A stretch of DNA of 39,625 bases from CAZPAH01 sp964584495 (GCA_964584495.1 CAZPAH010000008.1:1-39625), one strand, 5' to 3'; positions 17,503 to 26,429 are shown, numbered from the stretch's first letter. Numbers and translations: made by a program. Notes: generated by a model from the sequence alone, not told the origin.

Positions 17503-18309
17503 TTACGCTTTTCCGACCTCTCCGGCCGCAAGTTCCCTCACGAGATCGGGAAGAGCCTCCGCCCCCTTTTTCGCATTCTTCAATACCGTCTCGTGATCGG
17601 TACCCCCGCCGGAGACATTCGGCGCCTCATTCGTCACCAGGGTAAGGCATGCCGCGGCGATTCCGAGCCTCCTTGCCACCAGCAGTTCGGGGACCGGCGA
17701 CATCGTCGCCGCATCCGCCCCCATCTCTACGGCCGCCCTCGCTTCGGCGGGTGTCTCGTAGGCGGGACCGGTCGTCCAGTAAACGACCGCGTTCCTCAAC
17801 GGTACGGCGGCCCGAAGTGCCGCCGCGCGTATCGAGCTTCCCAGCCGGGGATCGATCAGATGTGGGAGCTTGGAACCGGCCGAATGCCCCCCGAGCCCCT
17901 TTCCCGGGATGCCTCTCGCAGGGAAAGAGACGATATCGGAGGGAAGAAGCCATGTTCCAGGAATAATGCCGCTCTTTAGCGCCCCGGCCGCCTGTGTCAG
18001 AACCACCGAACGGCATCCCAGCATGGAGGCCATTCGAACGGAGGAGGCGGCCTCGTCCGGATCGCCGCTTTCGTAGAAATGGAGCCTTCCCGCGAGAACG
18101 GCCACCACCCCGCCTACACCTCCCGCGAGGGTAAGCAGTCCGGGATGACCGGCCACCGAGGGATTGGCGAATCCGGGAATATCTTCGTACCGCACGACCG
18201 CCTGCGGGTCGAAAATCGTATCTATCGATGAAAGTCCCGATCCTAGAACGACCGCCAGGCGCACCCTGCCCTTGAACCGGCGAAGCACATCCCTATTCGA
18301 GCCGTTCAA
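17503..18309 (-). CDS. Purine nucleoside phosphorylase (trimeric type)
   Basis: The TTG start at 18309 has GGAG 7 nt upstream and overlaps the rimI 3' end by 17 bp. The 268-residue product has the phosphate loop VVLGSGLSS, AGRLHFYESG, TTGPAYETPAEAR, MGADAATMSPVPE and TLVTNEAP. Asn in the last motif is what 6-oxopurine-specific enzymes have, where methylthioadenosine phosphorylases carry Asp, so inosine and guanosine are likely substrates. It splits purine nucleosides into base and ribose 1-phosphate for salvage. Coupling to t6A genes is probably operon convenience. Confidence 0.9.
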   Translation of the reverse strand: MNGSNRDVLRRFKGRVRLAVVLGSGLSSIDTIFDPQAVVRYEDIPGFANPSVAGHPGLLTLAGGVGGVVAVLAGRLHFYESGDPDEAASSVRMASMLGCRSVVLTQAAGALKSGIIPGTWLLPSDIVSFPARGIPGKGLGGHSAGSKLPHLIDPRLGSSIRAAALRAAVPLRNAVVYWTTGPAYETPAEARAAVEMGADAATMSPVPELLVARRLGIAAACLTLVTNEAPNVSGGGTDHETVLKNAKKGAEALPDLVRELAAGEVGKA

Positions 18310-18757
18310 GATCCAGCTCCATTACAAGCGCATCCTCTCCGTTTTCTGCGTAATATTTCTTGCGCAACCCGATCTGAGCGAATCCATGTTTCAGATAGAA
18401 TCCCTGCGCCCTCGCGTTGCCGGCCCGGACTTCCAGTATGATCTTAAGGGCGCCGGCGGCTTTCGCTCTTTCGATTATCCTCTCGAGCAACAGACCGGCC
18501 ACGCCGCTACCCCTCATCTCGGGCAAAACGGCGATGCTCAGCAGGTGCAGTTCCTCATATCCGATCCAGGAAGCGGCGTATCCGATCGTCCTTCCTTTCG
18601 CTTCAGCTACCAGGTTGACCGAGATCTCTTCCAGCTTGATCTGGCATCTGAACATCCTTTCGGTCCAGGGCGTGGGGAAACTGCCGGCTTCGACCTCCAG
18701 CAAGCTCGGAATATCCTTCTCCGTCATACCCCGGATCGTAACCTGGTTATTCTTCAC
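18293..18757 (-). CDS. rimI: Ribosomal protein S18 alanine N-acetyltransferase RimI
   Basis: GTG 18757 directly follows the tsaB stop (TGAGTG), with GGGGAGG inside the end of tsaB, so the two are translationally coupled. The 154-residue GNAT product has a substrate loop (SFPTPWTERMF), the acetyl-CoA loop MRGSGVAGLLLERII, and the typical RimI C-terminus (NARAQGFYLKHGF, KKYYAENGEDALVMEL). RimI acetylates the S18 N-terminus. It is often encoded with tsaB and tsaE, as here. Confidence 0.93.
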   Translation of the reverse strand: MKNNQVTIRGMTEKDIPSLLEVEAGSFPTPWTERMFRCQIKLEEISVNLVAEAKGRTIGYAASWIGYEELHLLSIAVLPEMRGSGVAGLLLERIIERAKAAGALKIILEVRAGNARAQGFYLKHGFAQIGLRKKYYAENGEDALVMELDLERLE

Positions 18758-19483
18758 TCAGCCTCCCCGCTTGAGTTTTGCGCCCGAGGGTACCCTGGCG
18801 TCGGGTCCCCTTATGTAAAGAGGTTCTATGCCGGCCAGATCAACGTATTCCACCCGTTCTCTCCCCGGCGCCAGGACGGCCAGGAGCCCGGCGGAAGGCA
18901 CCGACCAGACCGGTGAAGCGAAGAGGGAACCTACCGGCATTGCACGCTGCAGCTCTTCCCTGTAATGCATCGACCCGGTTCCGCACATCACGACCGGTCC
19001 ATTTACTCCTGCCCCTTCAAGTATCTTTCCGGCCAGGAGCGGTTTGACGGAAGCCGGCCGGACGAGCTCGACGGGGTCGCCCCCGGCTGTGCTATAGAGG
19101 GCGGCATAGACCTCCCCCCGCCTGGCGTCGATCAGCGGCAGCACCGGCAGGGACGCAAAGGGTATCGCCCCGGCCATCAGCTCCAGGCTGCCTGCCGTTA
19201 CTACAGGTTTGCCTTCAACCGCCGCAAACGCCTTCACCGTCGCCAACCCTATCCTGAGCCCGGTAAAGGATCCGGGACCCGTCACTACGGCGAAAAGATC
19301 GATATCATGGAGAACCGTCCGGGCCGTTCTAAGGCAGCCGTCTACCGCCGGCATCAAAGTGGCCGAATGCGTATCGCTGGCGTCAAAAATGATCTCGCAG
19401 GCTATCTCCCCGCCGCGCGAAACCGCAACGCTTCCCTTCGGATGAGAGCTGTCCAGCGCGAGCACAGTGGGAAGTCCGGTCAT
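18758..19483 (-). CDS. tsaB: tRNA t6A biosynthesis protein TsaB
   Basis: ATG 19483 overlaps the tsaE stop in an ATGA junction and has GAGGAG upstream. The longer open frame to 19618 is just antisense space within tsaE. The 241-residue ASKHA-fold protein has LALDSS near the N-terminus, VTGPGSFTGLRIGLATVKAF and LPLIDARRGEVYAAL. TsaB is the scaffold partner of TsaD in making N6-threonylcarbamoyladenosine on tRNAs that read ANN codons. TsaD and TsaC are not in this window. Confidence 0.93.
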   Translation of the reverse strand: MTGLPTVLALDSSHPKGSVAVSRGGEIACEIIFDASDTHSATLMPAVDGCLRTARTVLHDIDLFAVVTGPGSFTGLRIGLATVKAFAAVEGKPVVTAGSLELMAGAIPFASLPVLPLIDARRGEVYAALYSTAGGDPVELVRPASVKPLLAGKILEGAGVNGPVVMCGTGSMHYREELQRAMPVGSLFASPVWSVPSAGLLAVLAPGRERVEYVDLAGIEPLYIRGPDARVPSGAKLKRGG

Positions 19484-19968
19484 CCCCGCTCCTCTCCGAG
19501 CGCTCGGATAATATTCTCCGGTCCCTCGAATTCTATAATCCTCGAATCTTCCCCCGCGATCGTCAACCGGATCCGGACGTCGAACTCCAGCAATTCCTCC
19601 GGCAGCCTGTCTCCCCATTCGACAAGGACAACGTTACGCCCGTCTATTGAATCGAAGAGCCCGATCCTCTCGACATCCTCGACATCTTCGAGCCTGTAGA
19701 GGTCGAAATGGAGCATGGGGAAAAAACCAACGTACTCTTCCATCAATATGAATGTCGGGCTCAGGATTTCGGATTTGACGCCGAGCCCACGGGCGATCCC
19801 CTTAATGAAAAGGGTCTTTCCGGCTCCGAGACGACCCTCGAGGGAAACCGCGCAGCCTGGCGGCACGAGCCCACCGAACCGCTCCCCCAGCTCGTCGGTT
19901 TCCTGCCAGGATTTCGTTTTAACCTTTTTCTTTATGCGCCGGCCGTCGAGCTTATCAAGGCGATCCAT
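19480..19968 (-). CDS. tsaE: tRNA t6A biosynthesis ATPase TsaE
   Basis: The 162-residue P-loop protein has Walker A GRLGAGKTLFIKGIA, the LSPTFILMEEY motif, HFDLYRLEDVEDVE and VLVEWGDRLPEEL, all typical of TsaE. It drives ATP-dependent cycling of the TsaB-TsaD complex. A basic leader of about 20 residues (LDGRRIKKKVKTKSW) precedes the usual start; ATG 19968 lies 23 bp after the PorX-like gene. Confidence 0.93.
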   Translation of the reverse strand: MDRLDKLDGRRIKKKVKTKSWQETDELGERFGGLVPPGCAVSLEGRLGAGKTLFIKGIARGLGVKSEILSPTFILMEEYVGFFPMLHFDLYRLEDVEDVERIGLFDSIDGRNVVLVEWGDRLPEELLEFDVRIRLTIAGEDSRIIEFEGPENIIRALGEERG

Positions 19969-19991
19969 TTCTCCTCCAGCCCCCGGCGATT

Positions 19992-21542
19992 CTATTTGGG
20001 ATTCATCGTTATGCAGGGGACTATCATCTCCTCAAGGGAGATTCCGCCATGCTGGAAAGTACCGTGATACTGCTTTTCGTACTCATGAAACCTCGTTGGG
20101 TAAACGAAGTAATAGTTCTCTTTCGCCAATATATAGTTCTTCGCCGGTCCCTCCGCCGGCAGCCTGAAGTCGCCCGGTTTCTTTACTAGAAGCGTCTGTT
20201 TGGGATCGCCGTTCAGGTTCTCCCCGAACTTGTACCTCAGGTTCGTCGACGTCTCGCGGTTACCGTGAACGAGGCTCGCCTTCTTCCCGAGAATCGATCC
20301 GTGATCGGTCGTGATAACGACGGTCGCGTCGTGCTTGGATATCTTCTGCATGATCTCGAAGAGAGCCGAGTGCGTGAACCACGATCTCATAAGCGATCTG
20401 AACGCGCTTTCGTTGGGCGCTATCTCCTGCAATATATCGCTCTGGCTACGCCCGTGGGCGAGTATGTCCAGAAAATTGAACACCATGGCTACCAGATCTA
20501 TCGATCTGTAGCTGTCCACCTGCTTTCGTATCTCGTTCGCCTCGGCGGTCTCGTAGATCTTGATATACTTGACGCTCCTAGAATCGAGCTTCGCCCTCTT
20601 CATTTGTTCGAGCAGCAGCTCCTGCTCGAACCTGTTCTTGCTGAGCTCATCCTTCGATCTCTCGAGCCAGTACTTCGGAAATCGCTTTTGCAGGTCGAGC
20701 GGATACAACCCCGAAAATATCGCGTTTCGGGAATACGGGGTTGCCGTGGGAAGGATCGAGCAGTAGAAATCCTTATGGATGTTGAAGTGTTGGGCCAGCA
20801 TATCCTCTATCGTCAGCCATTGGTCGTACCTCATGCAATCGATGAGTATGAAATAGACCTTCCTGCCGCTGTCGAGGTGAGGAAACACGAACCTGCGCAT
20901 TACGTCGGGACTGGTCGAAGGCTCGCCCTCCGATTCGATCCAATCGGTGTAATTCTCCTCGACGAACCGGCCGAACTGGACGTTCGCCTTCTGCCTGAGA
21001 TCCATATGTATCTGGTTCATCCCGGTATCGCTGAACCTGTCGAACTCCAGGTCCCATAGGGAGAGCTCCATATGTATCTGGGCCCATTCCTCGAGGCTGG
21101 GATTGCCCGATATAACCTCGTCCAGCCTGCGGAACGCTTGGAGGTAATCCTTGCTAGCGGCCCCTTCCTGTATCCGGTGCGACTCCAGTATCCTCTTGGC
21201 GGCGGAATATATCTGCAGGGGATTCACAGGTTTCAGAAGATAATCGTCTATCTTCATGCCGATCGCCTGGTCCATAAGTCCCTCGGCCTCGTTCTTCGTG
21301 ATCATCACGACCGGGATACTGGAGGATATCTCCTTGATGTCCTGAAGGATTTCGAGACCGCTTTTGCCCGGCATCGTCTCGTCCAGCAGGATGAGATCGA
21401 ACGTCTCACCGGAAAGTGCTCTCAGGGCCTCTTCCCCGCTGGAGACACCCGTGACATCGAATCCTTTCTCCCTGAGAAAGATTATATGCGGCTTGAGCAT
21501 ATCGATCTCGTCGTCAACCCAAAGTATCTTTTTACCCGTCAT
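19992..21542 (-). CDS. porX: PorX-like response regulator with PglZ phosphatase-fold domain
   Basis: ATG 21542 (516 residues) begins right at the receiver domain; a TTG three codons earlier has a somewhat better ribosome site. The receiver has Asp10/Asp11, the phosphoacceptor Asp54 in LILLDETMPGKSG, Thr82 and Lys104. A helical linker follows, then a PglZ/alkaline phosphatase-fold domain with VYFILIDCMRYDQW (Asp235), SILPTATPYSRNAIFSG (Thr266/Thr268) and VVITTDHGS. In Bacteroidota, PorX with this layout controls type IX secretion genes and acts on nucleotide second messengers or metal-dependent substrates. Here it is preceded by a histidine kinase gene, its likely partner. The symbol is by homology only. 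Confidence 0.9.
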   Translation of the reverse strand: MTGKKILWVDDEIDMLKPHIIFLREKGFDVTGVSSGEEALRALSGETFDLILLDETMPGKSGLEILQDIKEISSSIPVVMITKNEAEGLMDQAIGMKIDDYLLKPVNPLQIYSAAKRILESHRIQEGAASKDYLQAFRRLDEVISGNPSLEEWAQIHMELSLWDLEFDRFSDTGMNQIHMDLRQKANVQFGRFVEENYTDWIESEGEPSTSPDVMRRFVFPHLDSGRKVYFILIDCMRYDQWLTIEDMLAQHFNIHKDFYCSILPTATPYSRNAIFSGLYPLDLQKRFPKYWLERSKDELSKNRFEQELLLEQMKRAKLDSRSVKYIKIYETAEANEIRKQVDSYRSIDLVAMVFNFLDILAHGRSQSDILQEIAPNESAFRSLMRSWFTHSALFEIMQKISKHDATVVITTDHGSILGKKASLVHGNRETSTNLRYKFGENLNGDPKQTLLVKKPGDFRLPAEGPAKNYILAKENYYFVYPTRFHEYEKQYHGTFQHGGISLEEMIVPCITMNPK

Positions 21543-21597
21543 TCCAGCCAAAACGTCTCCTCGCACTTCTGCATATCCTCGATACCGGTCGGCGGGA

Positions 21598-21614
21598 CGG
21601 GCAATCCATGCCCG
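21598..21614 (-). other. Small hairpin between kinase and porX-like genes
   Basis: CGGGCA and TGCCCG form a perfect 6-bp stem with a 5-nt loop in the 128-bp gap between the kinase stop (21671) and the regulator start (21542). No T-run follows. It may be a transcript-stability or processing element. Confidence 0.3.
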
Positions 21615-21670
21615 GATATCCCGGCCCGCCGGCAAGATAACAATATCGGCTTCCCGGCGCCACCCCCAGC

Positions 21671-22903
21671 TCAATTCACCGGAAAGGTAATCAGAAAGGT
21701 CGTCCCTTTCCCGGGCTGGGACTGAAGCACCTTTATCGAACCGCCGTGGATATCCTCTACGATCCGCCTGACAAGGGCGAGACCGAGCCCCCAACCTCTA
21801 TCCTTCGTCGTGACTCCCGGCGAAAAAATCCTTTTCCTCATGCTCGAGCTCATACCCTTCCCGTTATCGCTGAAGTATACCTCCACCCGGTTCTCCTCCC
21901 TGTTCATCACTCCCTTTATGACTATCTTCCCTTCCTCGCCGCTTATGGCGTCGAGCGAGTTCTTTATCAGGTTCTCGAAAACCCAACCGAGAAGATCGGG
22001 ACTGCAGCGAACCAGCGGGAGCTCCTCGAAATCGACGACTATCGTCGAATTTATCTTCAAGGCAGGGCGTCTTCTTTCAAAGTATCCGACGGTCTCCTCG
22101 ATAACGGGGGTGATCTTCCTGTATTCCAGGCTTGTTTTCGAACCTATCTTGCTGAATCTCGATGATATCCTGCCGAGCCGGTCCACGTCGGCCGAAGCTT
22201 CCGTTAGGGCCGCGCCGATCTTTCCGTTTTCACCGGTCCTCGCCAACTCGTTCCTGATAATTTCGAGCCAGCCCATGATCGAGGAAAGCGGGGTGCCCAG
22301 CTGGTGGGCCGTTTCCTTCGCCATCCCGACCCATATCGAGCGCTGCTCGCCAAGCTTCATCGTTCTGAAACCGAGGAAGCCCAGCAGCACGAATACGATG
22401 AAAACGGCCAGCTGGATATAAGGAGCGAAGATAAGCTCATCGGTGAGCTTCGATCTTCCGTAATGGATAAACAGATGCAGATCCTCCGTTTCGACTTTCA
22501 CCGGATCGTTGATCCTGTCGAAACCCTCCGCTACCGCCACTACCCTCTCCAGCAGCGTATCGGACGGAGACGAGGGATCGAAATCGAGCAGCCTTTTGTA
22601 ATCGTCGACCGGATCTATGCCGATCCCATTCCATATCATCGGCCGCCCGCCGATGTCCGTTATGACGAACGGCAGCACCGTGGCGCTTCGAACATCGCTG
22701 ATGAACCTCTGGCGGGTCTCGTCATTGACGTCTCTCAGAGCGATTCCGATGAATCTCGAGAAGAGTTTAGTCGTTCTCTCGGACTGATCCTTCATTCTTG
22801 AAATGAGCGTATTGTTGTACCACAGGGCCGATGATACGAGAACGATAGTGCCGACGATAAAATATATCTTCAGCAGAAAAGGAAGATTCCCGGAAATCTT
22901 CAT
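21671..22903 (-). CDS. Membrane sensor histidine kinase, probable partner of the PorX-like regulator
   Basis: ATG 22903 starts 7 bp after the serS stop; an in-frame TTG lies at 22921. The 410-residue product has two membrane segments (about 8-30 and 162-180) flanking a sensor region of about 130 residues outside the membrane. Then come the H-box AKETAHQLGTPLSSIMGW (His200), N-box FENLIKNSLDAI, DNGKGM and GWGLGLALVRRIVE, so the catalytic core is complete. The KETAHQLGTPLSS form of the H-box is one I associate with Bacteroidota kinases. It is followed by the porX-like gene, 128 bp downstream. The ligand is unknown. Confidence 0.9.
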   Translation of the reverse strand: MKISGNLPFLLKIYFIVGTIVLVSSALWYNNTLISRMKDQSERTTKLFSRFIGIALRDVNDETRQRFISDVRSATVLPFVITDIGGRPMIWNGIGIDPVDDYKRLLDFDPSSPSDTLLERVVAVAEGFDRINDPVKVETEDLHLFIHYGRSKLTDELIFAPYIQLAVFIVFVLLGFLGFRTMKLGEQRSIWVGMAKETAHQLGTPLSSIMGWLEIIRNELARTGENGKIGAALTEASADVDRLGRISSRFSKIGSKTSLEYRKITPVIEETVGYFERRRPALKINSTIVVDFEELPLVRCSPDLLGWVFENLIKNSLDAISGEEGKIVIKGVMNREENRVEVYFSDNGKGMSSSMRKRIFSPGVTTKDRGWGLGLALVRRIVEDIHGGSIKVLQSQPGKGTTFLITFPVN

Positions 22904-22910
22904 CTGCGCA

Positions 22911-24182
22911 TTATGCTTCAAGATATTTCAGCCCCCCCATGTATGGCATGAGGGCTTCCGGGATCCGGACTTTTCCGGTGGGAGTCTGGTTCTGCTCGAG
23001 TATCGTGGCGATCACCCTTGGAAGCGCCAGGCCCGAGCCGTTCAACGTATGAACGAAAGCCGGCTTGCCACCTTTTTCCCTCCGGAAACGGATCTTGGCC
23101 CGCCTCGCCTGGAAATCCTCGAAATTGCTGCAGGATGAGACTTCGAGCCATCTCCCGATGCCCGGGGCGAACGTCTCGATGTCGTAGCACTTGGCCGCGC
23201 TGAAACTGAGATCCATCGTGCACAGCTCGATGACCCTGTGCGGAATCTCAAGTACCCTGAGAACCTCGCATGCGTCGTCGAGTAGCAGCTCGAGATCCTC
23301 GTACGATTTTTCCGGCACGGAATACCGGACCATCTCCACCTTGTCGAACTGGTGGACCCTGATAAGCCCCCTGGTATCCTGCCCGTAGCTACCCGCTTCC
23401 CTCCTGAAACAGGGGCTGTAAGCAGTGCACTTGATCGGGAGCTCCTCAAAGTCGATCATGGCGCCCGCGTAAATGTTGGTTATGGGAACCTCTGCGGTCG
23501 GGACCAGGAACATATCGTCCTTCTCGCAGTGATACATGTCGTCTTCCATCTTTGGAAGCTGGCCGGTTCCCGTCATCGAAGCCCTGTTGACGAGGTAGGG
23601 AACGCTCAACTCCTCGTAGCCCTGTTTCCTGTGAATATCCAGCATGAGGTTGACCAGCGCCCGCGAAAGAAGCGCCCCGTCCCCCCTGAGCACTACGAAT
23701 CCGCGGCCCGAGATGAGCGCTCCGGCGCCGAGGTCGAGTATCCCCAGGTTCTCACCGATCTCCCAGTGGGGAAGAGCCTTCCCCGCCGGTTCCACCGGTT
23801 CGCCCCATCTTAGAATCTCCGGGTTATCCTGAGCACTCCTTCCGAACGGAACCGTTTCGTGGGGAAGGTTCGGGATCGCCAGCGAAAGATCTTCAAGCTC
23901 CTCCTCGATCCTCTTCAAATCGAGGTCGATCTCCTTTATCCTGTTAGAGGTGACCTTCATCCTTGCAAGATGGTCTGAAGCGTCTTTTCCGTCTTTCTTC
24001 AGGGCTGATATCTCCATGCTTACCCTGTTACGCTCCTGTTTCAGCGATTCGGTCTCCTGCAGCAGCTCCCTCATCCTGCCGTCGAGCGAGAGAAAAGAAT
24101 CGAGATCGAATTCGACCCCCTTGTCGGCGATCCCCTTCTTCACCCTGTCGGGCTCTTTCCTGAGAAGCTTACGATCCAGCAT
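22911..24182 (-). CDS. serS: Seryl-tRNA synthetase
   Basis: ATG 24182 gives 423 residues, normal for SerRS, and starts 7 bp after the HemC-like stop. The N-terminal coiled-coil arm (LDRKLLRKEPDRVKKGI through the LQETESLKQERNRV heptads) binds tRNA-Ser. The class II core has motif 2 (CFRREAGSYGQDTRGLIRVHQF) split by normal spacing and motif 3 (NGSGLALPRVIATILEQNQ). It charges tRNA-Ser; charged tRNA-Ser also feeds selenocysteine synthesis where that pathway exists. Nothing is missing. Confidence 0.97.
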   Translation of the reverse strand: MLDRKLLRKEPDRVKKGIADKGVEFDLDSFLSLDGRMRELLQETESLKQERNRVSMEISALKKDGKDASDHLARMKVTSNRIKEIDLDLKRIEEELEDLSLAIPNLPHETVPFGRSAQDNPEILRWGEPVEPAGKALPHWEIGENLGILDLGAGALISGRGFVVLRGDGALLSRALVNLMLDIHRKQGYEELSVPYLVNRASMTGTGQLPKMEDDMYHCEKDDMFLVPTAEVPITNIYAGAMIDFEELPIKCTAYSPCFRREAGSYGQDTRGLIRVHQFDKVEMVRYSVPEKSYEDLELLLDDACEVLRVLEIPHRVIELCTMDLSFSAAKCYDIETFAPGIGRWLEVSSCSNFEDFQARRAKIRFRREKGGKPAFVHTLNGSGLALPRVIATILEQNQTPTGKVRIPEALMPYMGGLKYLEA

Positions 24183-24189
24183 GATTCTT

Positions 24190-25104
24190 TCAAGCCTCCG
24201 GCGTTCTTCCAAAGTTTTTAATCAGGTTTTTCCCGCCCGACTCGAGAAGCTGATCCGCCAGCTTTAGGATCAACCTCTCCTCATCCCCCGTCCATCCATG
24301 TATGGACCCCGATATCTTCTCCAAACCGTCCGTCGAGACGATAACGGCGCTGACGTTGAATTCGTCTTTTTCGACACTAGCCAACACTCCCACCGGGCCT
24401 TTTCCATCTTTAGACACGGCATGTAGAAACATCCTCTCCAGCGTCAGCTCGGTAAAACTCGGAACATGGTTTATCATCTCGAGGACGCCCCTCGTCTTCT
24501 TGTCCTCTTTTCTCGATATTAGGGTCGAGATACCCTGGCCGGCGGCAGGCATGCATATCGAGGAAGTGAAAACCTCGACCACGCTGTCCTGCCGGTTCCT
24601 GGCCTCGACCTGGGAAGCGGCGGTCACGAACCCGCCGGTTATTCCCTCACGCATCTTCCTTATTTCCTCTTCGTAGCAGTCGTCGCTCTCCACAAGCTGC
24701 AGATCGGACCGGTAGTAGAGGAGCTGCCCCCTGCTAACCCTGTCGGATACCGCAATACAGACATCGTCGGGCTGCTCGTCGAGTATAAGATCCAGTCCGG
24801 CGATCAATACGTTGAACGGGTTTGTCCTCTCCATCACGGCGCCGAGATCGAGCTTCGGCTGGAGCCTGAGCGGAACGTCGCGCGCTTCCGCGACAACGAT
24901 GTCGAGGTCGCCCTTGAGAAGCAGCGTAAAAAGATCGGACAACGAAGGGTTGCTCCTGACGCCCTTGGAGCTTTCGGCCTCGTCCAGGTTGAAATATCCC
25001 CGCGTGCGGTCCGCTTCCCTCATTTTCTCGATCGCCTTGGCGGTCCAGACGATTGAAGCCGGATCGCTCCTACCGCCCACTACGATATCTTTCTCACCAC
25101 GCAA
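24190..25104 (-). CDS. HemC-like protein lacking the catalytic cysteine
   Basis: TTG 25104 has GGGAG 7 nt upstream; TTG 25125 is an alternative. The 304-residue product matches porphobilinogen deaminase (HemC) along its length: KDIVVGGRSDPAS at the start, LLKGDLDIVVAEARDVP (Asp76, the place of the catalytic Asp), MPAAGQGISTLISRKEDKKTR, and LERMFLHAVSKDG. But the cofactor-attaching Cys of the GGC motif is Lys235 (DGKGPVG), the Arg-rich cofactor and substrate contacts (SSLRRQ, RGNVGTRL in active enzymes) are mostly absent, and HSMKD is EARD. It is therefore unlikely to make hydroxymethylbilane. It sits between wecA-like and serS genes with no heme genes nearby. Role unknown. Confidence 0.8.
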   Translation of the reverse strand: MRGEKDIVVGGRSDPASIVWTAKAIEKMREADRTRGYFNLDEAESSKGVRSNPSLSDLFTLLLKGDLDIVVAEARDVPLRLQPKLDLGAVMERTNPFNVLIAGLDLILDEQPDDVCIAVSDRVSRGQLLYYRSDLQLVESDDCYEEEIRKMREGITGGFVTAASQVEARNRQDSVVEVFTSSICMPAAGQGISTLISRKEDKKTRGVLEMINHVPSFTELTLERMFLHAVSKDGKGPVGVLASVEKDEFNVSAVIVSTDGLEKISGSIHGWTGDEERLILKLADQLLESGGKNLIKNFGRTPEA

Positions 25105-25191
25105 CTCGAGGCTCCCTCTTTCCAAAAAATAGACCGGTAATCAGGGGAAAACTATCACAGGCTGGTGGAAAAGGCAACGGGAAAGCTATGC

Positions 25192-26325
25192 TCAACGGCC
25201 GCTTCTGGGAATCATCCGCGAGCGTGAAACACCGCACCTGTTGAGTATCTCCTCGACCTTTTCGCTGGGGAGATTCAAGTTCACCATGTTCCTCAACGCG
25301 ATGATAAAAACGGCAAGCTCGGTCACCGCCCCGGCCAGAAGCGCCGGCAGTCTACCCCCCATCGTCAAGACCCCGAGGGCCGCGAAGACGGCGGACAGCG
25401 ACCAGAGAAAAAAATCGACCTTCCTCGTCGATCCGAACTTGAAGAGGAAAACATGATGGAGATGCATGTGATCCGCTTCGAACAGCGAGCGCCCGGTCAT
25501 GATCCTCCGTGAAAAAGCGAGGGCCGTATCGAGAAGCGGTACGCTCAGTATCAGAATCGATCCGGCTATCCTGAAGAGGAGGTCCTTTCCCGGAATAAGC
25601 ATGAGCAGGGAGATAAGACCGAACACGAGCCCCAGGAAGAGGCTGCCGGAATCTCCCATGAATATTCTGGCGGGAGGAAAATTGTATCTGAGAAATGCCA
25701 GCACCGCTCCGAAGATCACGCTGGACATGATAACGGCGAGCGGCAGGTCGAAGATATACCCGGCGACGCCGAAAGCGACGGAGGATATCAGCGCCAGTCC
25801 CGAGGCGAGCCCGTCGATCCCGTCTATCAGGTTGAAAGAGGTCGTTATCGTAAGCATCCAGATGCTGACGAGGGTGAATGCCACGAATAATCCCGGAAGA
25901 GAGATATTTATCACGCCGAAATGGTCGAGGAGCCCCAGCCCGCCGCCGGCGATGAAAACCGATACCGTTATCTGGAAAAAGAGCTTGTAGAGATAGTGAA
26001 GGCTCCGCAGGTCGTCTATTATCCCGAGGAGGAATGTGACGAACCCGCCCGCGATGAAAACCGGCAGGAATGAGTTGATATAGGGCGAATCGGGCAGGTA
26101 GAAAAGAAAGGCGGGGATAAGGGCGAAGAGCATCGCCGCGGTTATCGCCGCGCCTCCTATGTGAGCTATATCCCTGGAGGTTCTACCGTTCGGCTTTTCA
26201 CAGATCTTCCATCTAACCGCCATTCCGATCGCCAGCGGGGTGAAAAAGAATCCGAGCACGAAGGACAGAACCAGGGGAATAATTATTCCTGTAAGCGTCA
26301 AGCGCTGCTCCCTTATTAGATTCAT
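25192..26325 (-). CDS. Undecaprenyl-phosphate sugar-1-phosphate transferase (WecA/TagO type)
   Basis: The 377-residue polytopic protein (about 10-11 membrane segments) has the family marks: GIIDDLRSL (paired Asp), FNLIDGIDGLASG, FMGDSGSLFLG and the late HMHLHH motif. It puts the first sugar phosphate, usually GlcNAc-1-P from UDP-GlcNAc, on undecaprenyl phosphate and so starts O-antigen or another surface polymer. It lies 110 bp behind the flippase gene, a gap with strong inverted repeats, so it might have separate control. Confidence 0.92.
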   Translation of the reverse strand: MNLIREQRLTLTGIIIPLVLSFVLGFFFTPLAIGMAVRWKICEKPNGRTSRDIAHIGGAAITAAMLFALIPAFLFYLPDSPYINSFLPVFIAGGFVTFLLGIIDDLRSLHYLYKLFFQITVSVFIAGGGLGLLDHFGVINISLPGLFVAFTLVSIWMLTITTSFNLIDGIDGLASGLALISSVAFGVAGYIFDLPLAVIMSSVIFGAVLAFLRYNFPPARIFMGDSGSLFLGLVFGLISLLMLIPGKDLLFRIAGSILILSVPLLDTALAFSRRIMTGRSLFEADHMHLHHVFLFKFGSTRKVDFFLWSLSAVFAALGVLTMGGRLPALLAGAVTELAVFIIALRNMVNLNLPSEKVEEILNRCGVSRSRMIPRSGR

Positions 26326-26360
26326 GTTAAGGATCGACTATTGCAGTCCCGATGTCAAGA

Positions 26361-26429
26361 GAGAGTTGGCGTAAAACCGCAATCCCCCAGGCGCCGCAAC
26401 TCTCCCCGCGCACCATCCCGGGCCCGGGA
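26361..26429. repeat. Two inverted repeats between flippase and WecA-type genes
   Basis: GAGAGTTG (26361-26368) pairs with CAACTCTC (26397-26404), extended by three more pairs after a 2-nt bulge. Next to it TCCCGGGCCCGGGA (26416-26429) is a perfect 14-bp palindrome. On the minus strand the larger stem is followed by TCTTGAC, a poor U-tract, so it could weaken transcription between the two genes but is not a standard terminator. Confidence 0.45.

Noticed and set aside
26330..26358. TTGACA before the WecA-type gene as a -35 box
   Set aside because: No acceptable -10 box at 16-18 bp, and the start site would fall on the ATG itself.
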